From the NCBI RefSeq assembly GCF_021347895.1, contig NC_067122.1:10715983-10779982 (forward strand): 64,000 bases of DNA, read 5' to 3'. The stretch is from Acanthochromis polyacanthus (lineage: Eukaryota; Chordata; Actinopteri; Pomacentridae). Of the stretch, positions 38,201-46,999 are shown one piece after another. The translations under genes and the position numbers were made by a program. The notes under the pieces are model-generated. The model had not been told where the DNA came from. It worked only from the letters and a program-made list of their open reading frames with translations, and ran no database searches. Positions within the stretch are counted from its first letter, which is position 1; the number at the start of each line of letters is the position of its first letter.

Positions 38201-38546
38201 CTTTACTTCATGGGTTTCCTGTTATCCTCTCTTCCTGTTGATTAATTAAGAATGGAATAAAACTGTTCATTACAATACAATACTTCAATTTCTAAATTGT
38301 ATGTGAATACAATGTTCCATGGGAATGTCAATATCCTTGGCGGAGGTTGTCCAAAATGAGAGAAAAAATGTCATAGTTCAGTATGTCATCCAAAATGTGA
38401 CAAAAACGTCATAGTTTAGTGTGTCGTCCAAAATGTGACAAAAACGTCATAGTTTAGTGTGTTGTCCAAAATGTGACAAAAACGTCATAGTTTAGTGTGT
38501 GGTCCAGAATGTGACAAAAACATCGTCCAACGAACTGGAACAAGGT

Positions 38547-38628
38547 GTCCAGATAGCTCAACTGCTTAACAAGGTGCTTTGTAAACAGAATTGTGTCAGA
38601 GGCGCAGGTTCGATTCCAGCTCATGATC
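38547..38628 (+). repeat. tRNA-like module head, copy B
   Basis: Same module as copy A with a canonical B box ggttcgattcc and 'ctgcttaacaaggtgctttg' in the D-to-anticodon region. Copies G and H share this subtype, while A, C, D and E form another. The module body continues to about 38806. Confidence 0.7.
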
Positions 38629-40049
38629 CTTTACTTCATGGGTTTCCAGTTATCCTCTCTTCCTGTTGATTCATTAAGAATGGAATAAAATTGTTCACTA
38701 CAATACAAGACTTCAATTTCTAGATCGTACATAAAATGTATGTGAATACAATGTTCCATGGGAATGTCAATATCCTTGGTGGAGGTTGTCCAAAATGAGA
38801 GAAAAAGCGTCATAATTTAGTATGTCATCCAAAAACTGACAAAAACGTCATAGTTTAGTATGTCGTCCAAAATGTGACAGAAATGTCATAGTTAATTATG
38901 TCGTCCAAAATGTGACAAAAACGTCATAGTTTAGTATGTCGTCCAAAAAGTGACAAAAACGTCATAGTTTAGTATGTCGTCCAAAAAGTGACAAAAACGT
39001 CATAGTTTAGTATGTCGTCCAAAAAGTGACAAAAACGTCATAGTTTAGTGTGTCGTCCAAAAAGTGACAAAAACGTCATAGTTTAGTGTGTCGTCCAAAA
39101 TGTGACAAAAACGTCATAGTTTAGTATGTCGTCCAAAAAGTGACAAAAACGTCATAGTTTAGTATGTCGTCCAAAAAGTGACAAAAACGTCATAGTTTAG
39201 TATGTCGTCCAAAAAGTGACAAAAACATCATAGTTTAGTGTGTCGTCCAAAATGTGACAAAAATGTCATAGTTTAGTATGTGGTCCAAAATGTGACAAAA
39301 ACGTCATAGTTTAGTATGTCATCCAAAAAATGACAAAAACGTCATAGTTTAGTATGTCGTCCAAAATGTGACAAAAACATCATAGTATAGTATGTTGTCC
39401 AAAATGTGACAAAAACGTCATAGTTTAGTGTGTTGTCCAAAATGTGACAAAAACGTCATAGTTTAGTATGTCATCCAAAATGTGACAAAAACATCATAGT
39501 TTAGTGTGTCATCCAAAATGTGACAAAAACGTCATAGTTTAGTGTGTTGTCCAAAATGTGACAAAAACGTCATAGTTTAGTGTGTTGTCCAAAATGTGAC
39601 AAAAACATCATAGTTTAGTGTGTTGTCCAAAATGTGACAAAAACGTCATAGTTTAGTATGTCGTCCAAAATGTGACAAAAACGTCATAGTTTAGTATGTC
39701 ATCCAAAATGTGACAAAAACGTCATAGTATAGTATGTCGTCCAAAATGTGACAAAAACGTCATAGTTTAGTATGTCGTCCAAAATGTGACAAAAACGTCA
39801 TAGTTTAGTATGTCGTCCAAAAAGTGACAAAAACGTCATAGTTTAGTATGTCGTCCAAAAAGTGACAAAAACATCATAGTTTAGTGTGTCGTCCAAAATG
39901 TGACAAAAATGTCATAGTTTACTATGTGGTCCAAAATGTGACAGAAACGTCATAGTTTAGTATGCCGTCCAAAATGTGACAAAAATGTCATAGTTTACTA
40001 TGTGATCCAGAATGTGACAAAAACGTCGTCCAACAAATTGGAACAAGGT

Positions 40050-40131
40050 GTCCAGATAGCTCAACTGGTTAAGAAGGTGATTCGTAAACGGAGCTGTGTC
40101 AGAGGTGCAGTTTCAATTCCAGCTCCTGATC
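40050..40131 (+). repeat. tRNA-like module head, copy C
   Basis: Same module, with a damaged B box (gcagtttcaattcc instead of gcaggttc). The body continues to about 40312. Copy E carries the same B-box change, so the two were copied from one another or from a common parent. Confidence 0.7.
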
Positions 40132-41134
40132 CTTTACTTCATGGGTTTCCTGTTATCCTCTCTTCCTGTTGATGAATTAAGAATGGAATAAAATTGTTCA
40201 TTACAATACAATACTTCAATTTCAAGATTGTACATAAAATGTATGTGAATACAATGTTCCATGGGAATGTCAATATCCTTGGCGGAGGTTGTCCAAAATG
40301 AGAGAAAAAATGTCATAGTTTAGTATGTCATCCAAAATGTGACAAAAACATCATAGTTTAATGTGTCATCCAAAATGTGACAAAAACGTCATAGTTTAGT
40401 GTGTCATCCAAAATGTGACAAAAACGTCATAGTTTAGTGTGTTGTCCAAAATGTGACAAAAACGTCATAGTATAGTATGTTGTCCAAAATGTGACAAAAA
40501 CATCATAGTTTAGTATGTCATCCAAAATGTGACAAAAACATCATAGTTTAGTGTGTCATCCAAAATGTGACAAAAACGTCATAGTTTAGTGTGTTGTCCA
40601 AAATGTGACAAAAACGTCATAGTATGGTATGTCGTCCAAAATGTGACAAAAACGTCATAGTTTAGTATGTCATCCAAAATGTGACAAAAACGCCATAGTT
40701 TAGTGTGTTGTCCAAAATGTGACAAAAACGTCATAGTATAGTATGTTGTCCAAAATGTGACAAAAACGTCATAGTTTAGTGTGTCGTCCAAAATGTGACA
40801 AAAATGTCATAGTTTAGTATGTGGTCCAAAATGTGACAAAAACGTCATAGTTTAGTATGTCGTCCAAAAAGTGACAAAAACGTCATAGTTTAGTATGTCG
40901 TCCAAAAAGTGACAAAAACATCATAGTTTAGTGTGTCGTCCAAAATGTGACAAAAATGTCATAGTTTAGTATGTGGTCCAAAATGTGACAAAAACGTCAT
41001 AGTTTAGTATGTCATCCAAAAAGTGACAAAAACGTCATAGTTTAGTATGTCGTCCAAAATGTGACAAAAATGTCATAGTTTACTATGTGGTCCAGAATGT
41101 GACAAAAACGTCGTCCAACAAATTGGAACAAAGT

Positions 41135-41216
41135 GTCCAGATAGCTCAACTGGTTAAGAAGGTGATTCGTAAACGGAACTGTGTCAGAGGCGCAGGTTCA
41201 ATTCCAGCTCCTGATC
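41135..41216 (+). repeat. tRNA-like module head, copy D
   Basis: Same module with an intact A box and B box ggttcaattcc; the body continues to about 41395. Confidence 0.7.
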
Positions 41217-42675
41217 CTTTACTTCATGGGTTTCCTGTTATCCTCTCTTCCTGTTGATGAATTAAGAATGGAATAAAATTGTTCATTACAATACAATACT
41301 TCAATTTCGAGATTGTACATAAAATGTATGTGAATACAATGTTCCATGGGAATGTCAATATCCTTGGCGGAGGTTGTCCAAAATGAGAGCAAAAATGTCA
41401 TAGTTTCGTATGTCATCCAAAATGTGACAAAAACATCATAGTTTAGTATGTCATCCAAAATGTGACAAAAACGTCATAGTTTAGTGTGTTGTCCAAAATG
41501 TGACAAAAACGTCATAGTTTAGTATGTCATCCAAAATGTGACAAAAACGTCATAGTATAGTATGTCGTCCAAAATGTGACAAAAACGTCATAGTTTAGTA
41601 TGTCATCCAAAATGTGACAAAAACATCATAGTTTAGTGTGTCATCCAAAATGTGACAAAAACGTCATAGTTTAGTGTGTTGTCCAAAATGTGACAAAAAC
41701 GTCATAGTTTAGTGTGTTGTCCAAAATGTGACAAAAACGTCATAGTTTAGTATGTCGTCCAAAATGTGACAAAAACGTCATAGTTTAGTATGTCATCCAA
41801 AATGTGACAAAAACGTCATAGTTTAGTGTGTTGTCCAAAATGTGACAAAAACGTCATAGTATAGTATGTTGTCCAAAATGTGACAAAAACGTCATAGTTT
41901 AGTATGTCGTCCAAAATGTGACAAAAACGTCATAGTTTAGTATGTCATCCAAAATGTGACAAAAACGTCATAGTTTAGTATGTCGTCCAAAAAGTGACAA
42001 AAACATCATAGTTTAGTATGTCGTCCAAAATGTGACAAAAACGTCATAGTTTAGTGTGTTGTCCAAAATGTGACAAAAACGTCATAGTTTAGTGTGTTGT
42101 CCAAAATGTGACAAAAACGTCATAGTTTAGTATGTCGTCCAAAATGTGACAAAAACGTCATAGTTTAGTATGTCATCCAAAATGTGACAAAAACGTCATA
42201 GTTTAGTGTGTTGTCCAAAATGTGACAAAAACGTCATAGTATAGTATGTTGTCCAAAATGTGACAAAAACGTCATAGTTTAGTATGTCGTCCAAAATGTG
42301 ACAAAAACGTCATAGTTTAGTATGTCATCCAAAATGTGACAAAAACGTCATAGTTTAGTATGTCGTCCAAAAAGTGACAAAAACATCATAGTTTAGTATG
42401 TCGTCCAAAATGTGACAAAAACGTCATAGTTTAGTATGTCGTCCAAAAAGTGACAAAAACGTCATAGTTTAGTATGTCGTCCAAAAAGTGACAAAAACAT
42501 CATAGTTTAGTGTGTCGTCCAAAATGTGACAAAAATGTCATAGTTTACTTTGTGGTCCAAAATGTGACAGAAACGTCATAGTTTAGTATGCCGTCCAAAA
42601 TGTGACAAAAATGTCATAGTTTACTATGTGGTCCAGAATGTGACAAAAACGTTGTCCAACAATTTGGAACAAGGT

Positions 42676-42757
42676 GTCCAGATAGCTCAACTGGTTAAGA
42701 AGGTGATTCGTAAACGGAGCTGTGTCAGAGGCGCAGTTTCAATTCCAGCTCCTGATC
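42676..42757 (+). repeat. tRNA-like module head, copy E
   Basis: Same module with the same damaged B box as copy C (gcagtttcaattcc). The body continues to about 42938. Confidence 0.7.
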
Positions 42758-43468
42758 CTTTACTTCATGGGTTTCCTGTTATCCTCTCTTCCTGTTGATG
42801 AATTAAGAATGGAATAAAATTGTTCATTACAATACAATACTTCAATTTCGAGATTGTACATAAAATGTATGTGAATACAATGTTCTATGGGAATGTCAAT
42901 ATCCTTGGCGGAGGTTGTCCAAAATGAGAGAAAAAATGTCATAGTTTAGTATGTCATCCAAAATGTGACAAAAACATCATAGTTTAGTGTGTCATCCAAA
43001 ATGTGACAAAAACGTCATAGTTTAGTGTGTTGTCCAAAATGTGACAAAAACGTCATAGTATAGTATGTCGTCCAAAATGTGACAAAAACGTCATAGTTTA
43101 GTATGTCATCCAAAATGTGACAAAAACGTCATAGTATGATGGTATGTCGTCCAAAATGTGACAAAAACGTCATAGTTTAGTATGTCATCCAAAATGTGAC
43201 AAAAACGCCATAGTTTAGTGTGTTGTCCAAAATGTGACAAAAACGTCATAGTATAGTATGTTGTCCAAAATGTGACAAAAACGTCATAGTTTAGTGTGTC
43301 GTCCAAAATGTGACAAAAATGTCATAGTTTAGTATGTGGTCCAAAATGTGACAAAAACGTCATAGTTTAGTATGTCGTCCAAAAAGTGACAAAAACATCA
43401 TAGTTTAGTGTGTCGTCCAAAATGTGACAAAAATGTCATAGTTTAGTATGTGGTCCAAAATGTGACAA

Positions 43469-44044
43469 AAATTCTGTTTACAAAGCACCTTGTTAAGCAG
43501 TTGAGCTATCTGGACACCTTGTTCCAGTTCGTTGGACGATGTTTTTGTCACATTCTGGACCACATAGTAAACTATGACATTTTTGTCACATTTTGGATGA
43601 CATACTAAACTATGACATTTTTGTCACATTTTGGACGACACACTAAACTATGATGTTTTTGTCACTTTTTGGACGACATACTAAACTATGACGTTTTTGT
43701 CAGTTTTTGGATGACATACTAAATTATGACGCTTTTTCTCTCATTTTGGACAATCTCCACCAAGGATATTGACATTCCCATGGAACATTGTATTCATATA
43801 CATTTTATGTACGATCGAGAAATTGAAGTCTTGTATTGTAGTGAACAATTTTATTCCATTCTTAATGAATCAACAGGAAGAGAGGATAACAGGAAACCCA
43901 TGAAGTAAAGGATCATGAGCTGGAATCGAACCTGCGCCTCTGACACAATTCTGTTTACAAAGCACCTTGTTAAGCAGTTGAGCTATTTGGACACCTTGTT
44001 CCAGTTCGTTGGACGATGTTTTTGTCACATTCTGGACCACATAG
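43469..44044 (-). repeat. Inverted block of the minisatellite, with one full and one partial tRNA-like module
   Basis: At 43469 the array switches from + to - orientation in mid-unit ('gtgacaaaaattctgtttac') and returns at about 44044 ('accacatagtatggtatgtc'). Inside are minus-strand 38-bp units, a truncated module head (43471-43515) and a full module whose tRNA-like head is at about 43910-43994. It is a local inversion or inverted insertion. Confidence 0.85.
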
Positions 44045-45315
44045 TATGGTATGTCGTCCAAAATGTGACAAAAACGTCATAGTTTAGTGTGTTGTCCAAA
44101 ATGTGACAAAACGTCATAGTTTAGTGTGTCATCCAAAATGTGACAAAAACGTCATAGTATAGTATGTTGTCCAAAATGTGACAAAAACGTCATAGTTTAG
44201 TGTGTTGTCCAAAATGTGACAAAAACGTCATAGTTTAGTATGTCGTCCAAAAAGTGACAAAAACATCATAGTTTAGTGTGTTGTCCAAAATGTGACAAAA
44301 ACGTCATAGTATAGTATGTTGTCCAAAATGTGACAAAAACGTCATAGTTTAGTGTGTTGTCCAAAATGTGACAAAAACGTCATAGTTTAGTATGTCGTCC
44401 AAAAAGTGACAAAAACATCATAGTTTAGTGTGTCATCCAAAATGTGACAAAAACGTCATACTTTAGTGTGTTGTCCAAAATGTGACAAAAACGTCATAGT
44501 ATGGTATGTCGTCCAAAATGTGACAAAAACGCCATAGTTTAGTGTGTTGTCCAAAATGTGACAAAAACGTCATACTTTAGTATGTCATCCAAAATGTGAC
44601 AAAAACGTCATAGTTTAGTGTGTTGTCCAAAATGTGACAAAAACGTCTTAGTATAGTATGTTGTCCAAAATGTGACAAAAACGTCATAGTTTAGTATGTC
44701 ATCCAAAATGTGACAAAAACGTCATAGTTTAGTATGTCGTCCAAAAAGTGACAAAAACATCATAGTTTAGTGTGTCATCCAAAATGTGACAAAAACGTCA
44801 TACTTTAGTGTGTTGTCCAAAATGTGACAAAAACGTCATAGTATGGTATGTCGTCCAAAATGTGACAAAAACGCCATAGTTTAGTGTGTTGTCCAAAATG
44901 TGACAAAAACGTCATAGTTTAGTATGTCATCCAAAATGTGACAAAAACGTCATAGTTTAGTGTGTTGTCCAAAATGTGACAAAAACGTCTTAGTATAGTA
45001 TGTCGTCCAAAATGTGACAAAAACGTCATAGTTTAGTATGTCGTCCAAAATGTGACAAAAACGTCATAGTTTAGTGTGTCGTCCAAAATGTGACAAAAAC
45101 GTCATAGTTTAGTGTGTCGTCCAAAATGTGACAAAAACGTCATAGTTTAGTGTGTCGTCCAAAATGTGACAAAAATGTCATAGTTTACTATGTGGTCCAA
45201 AATGTGACAAAAACGTCATAGTTTAGTGTGTTGTCCAAAATGTGACAAAAATGTCATCGTTTACTATGTGGTCCAGAATGTGACAAAAACATCGTCCAAC
45301 GAACTGGAACAAGGT

Positions 45316-45397
45316 GTCCAGATAGCTCAACTGCTTAACAAGGTGCTTTGTAAACAGAAATGTGTCAGAGGCGCAGGTTCGATTCCAGCTCATGATC
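45316..45397 (+). repeat. tRNA-like module head, copy H
   Basis: Same subtype as copies B and G, with a canonical B box ggttcgattcc. The body continues to about 45575 and a few more diverged 38-bp units follow to the provirus. Confidence 0.7.
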
Positions 45398-45803
45398 CTT
45401 TACTTCATGGGTTTCCTGTTATCCTCTCTTCCTGTTCATTCATTAAGAATGGAATAAAATTGTTCACTACAATACAAGACTTCAATTTCTAGATCGTACA
45501 TAAAATGTATGTGAATACAATGTTCCATGGGAATGTCAATATCCTTGGTGGAGGTTGTCCAAAATGAGAGAAAAAGCGTCATAGTATAGTATGTCATCCA
45601 AAAACTGACAAAAACGTCATAGTTTAGTATGTCGTCCAAAATGTGACAGAAACGTCATAGTTTAGTATGTCGTCCAAAAAATGACAAAAGCGTCATAGTT
45701 TAGAATGTCGTCCAAAAAATGAGAAAAACGTCATAGTTTAGTATGTCGTGAAAAATGTGACAAAAACATCATAGTTTAGTATGTCGTCCAAAATGTGACA
45801 AAA

Positions 45804-45808
45804 ATGTC
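45804..45808. other. Target site duplication of the provirus (left)
   Basis: ATGTC directly precedes the left LTR and is repeated at 51430-51434 directly after the right LTR. Both copies belong to the interrupted 38-bp unit (aaaaatgtc|atagttt). Confidence 0.85.
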
Positions 45809-46224
45809 TGTCAGAGAGAAGCTCCGCTGAGAGCTCCCACATAACATAAGAAGATATTCACCGAACCAGAAAGACACGGAGACTGTAACTTTTACTTGCA
45901 AGGGTAACACAGCACAGTGTAACAAGACACGTTAGTGCGAGCTACAAAGACTGCTCCCATACGAAGTTTATTTTATACACAAGCAGAAATGAAAACATAG
46001 CATAAGAGCTCGAGTTACACAAGGGGGTGTGCTAAGCTGAAAGAGTGGAAATATACTGGGATGTGGAGACTCGGGAGGGAGAGAGAGAGAGGGGAGAGAT
46101 GTGTGCAGATTGAAGTGAGTGAGTGGTATTCTAAATAAAAATAATCATGTAAAATACTATGCACACACAGTTAATGCTCTAAGGCTCGATTATGATAAAT
46201 GTTTTTACAAATTCAACTCTAACA
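45809..46224 (-). repeat. LTR (3' LTR of the minus-strand provirus)
   Basis: On the minus strand it starts TGTTAGAG and ends CTCTCTGACA. It differs from the right LTR by three substitutions and one 4-bp GA-repeat length change. Minus strand of the LTR includes a short CT-rich (GA-repeat complement) tract. Confidence 0.95.
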
Positions 46225-46236
46225 TTCCCTCCTGTT
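46225..46236 (-). promoter_or_regulatory. Polypurine tract of the provirus
   Basis: Directly upstream of the 3' LTR on the minus strand lies AACAGGAGGGAA, the expected purine-rich primer for plus-strand synthesis. Confidence 0.7.
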
Positions 46237-46308
46237 TATCATGATCAAAAAATGTGAAGATCAGTTAGCAACATCTTGTAAAACATTTTCTGCTGTCACG
46301 TCATTAAA

Positions 46309-46971
46309 CTACACTTCAACATCATCATTCTCATCATTGGAGTCATATTGTGGTTCTTCCATTTCGAGTGCAGCATACACAACAACAGAAATGGTTATCA
46401 TTTTAAAAATCATGGATCTCAAACATGGTAAAATGCATGTAGCAAAAATGCAAAATAGTAACAAAATACATACACTTATAATTACAGATGTAAACCAAGA
46501 GGTAAAATCCCAGCCTGAAAGAATACCTTTGTCTTGGTTGCTTAAAATGTCTATTTTAATCTCATCCAATTTCTGTCTGATTAGGGTGTAATTGCCTTTG
46601 TGATCAGGGATGTATGTACAACAATGGTCATTAACAACTTCACAACCTCCTCCTTGTGCTACTAAAAGAAGGTCTAAAGCTATTCTGTTCTGGAGTGTCA
46701 TTTGCTTGATAGCCTCAAGTTCAGGATCGTTTTCTAGTTGATCAGTTATGTCAATTAGTGCGTTAGTAACTTTATTCTGTCGTGCTGTAAAATTCATAGC
46801 TTTATACCAGAGGTTCGGTTCCCAAGTCGCTGCCATGGAGTGTTCATGGGTTCTTTTAGTCCTGTGAGTTCCTGTAGGGGGAAGGAAGAAGAAGGAAAGC
46901 CACAGAAGTGACAAAGTCACTCCTGCGACTAGCAGAAGTCGCCAGAGAGCCACTTTAAAGTTGGGCGCGGA
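46309..46971 (-). CDS. Provirus env remnant: transmembrane subunit with no surface subunit
   Basis: An uninterrupted frame of about 214 codons (46953-46309) contains, counted from codon 46953, a hydrophobic stretch (about 1-24), an RTKR furin-like site (31-34), an N-glycosylation site NFT (54), a heptad region, and an immunosuppressive-type segment. A CX6CC motif (C104, C111, C112), a second NYT site (121), a membrane anchor (about 152-176) and an acidic tail follow. The receptor-binding surface subunit is missing. The codon at 46951-46953 is GTG; the frame is open up to a TGA at 46972-46974, and the first ATG is codon 40 (46834-46836). The true start, or a spliced-in start, is therefore unknown. 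In the retroviral family this subunit drives membrane fusion; no activity is claimed for this remnant. Confidence 0.8.
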   Translation of the reverse strand, partial: SAPNFKVALWRLLLVAGVTLSLLWLSFFFLPPTGTHRTKRTHEHSMAATWEPNLWYKAMNFTARQNKVTNALIDITDQLENDPELEAIKQMTLQNRIALDLLLVAQGGGCEVVNDHCCTYIPDHKGNYTLIRQKLDEIKIDILSNQDKGILSGWDFTSWFTSVIISVCILLLFCIFATCILPCLRSMIFKMITISVVVYAALEMEEPQYDSNDENDDVEV

Positions 46972-46999
46972 TCAGGTGGGTTCTTCACCGGATTGAGAT

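Larger units (their letters stand above)
38012..45804. repeat. 38-bp minisatellite array with interspersed tRNA-like modules
   Basis: The unit is gtccaaaatgtgacaaaaac followed by gtcatagtttagtatgtc (38 bp), repeated roughly 150 times head to tail on the + strand. Each unit contains TGAC-N6-GTCA, a small inverted repeat whose right arm is usually preceded by C (CGTCA). About eight longer modules of roughly 280 bp break the array at irregular spacing. Variation between units clusters at two CpG positions. Short frames such as the recurring 60-residue minus-strand frame are products of repeated DNA, not genes. Confidence 0.97.

Noticed and set aside
38631..42942. Recurring 60-79 codon minus-strand frame in several places of the array
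   Set aside because: It is the same module body plus 38-bp unit read through each time. It has no domain, and copies exist only because the DNA is repeated.
38119..45397. Functional tRNA genes in the array
   Set aside because: A and B boxes are good, but acceptor, anticodon and T stems are not consistently paired, and several copies have a damaged B box.
38012..45804. CRISPR-like array of regular repeats
   Set aside because: The units are contiguous with no unique spacers, and the context is a vertebrate genome. It is a minisatellite.
46309..46953. Env frame starting with Met at 46953
   Set aside because: The codon there is GTG on the minus strand, not ATG, so that start is not valid in an animal cell. 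The frame is kept but its start is left open.
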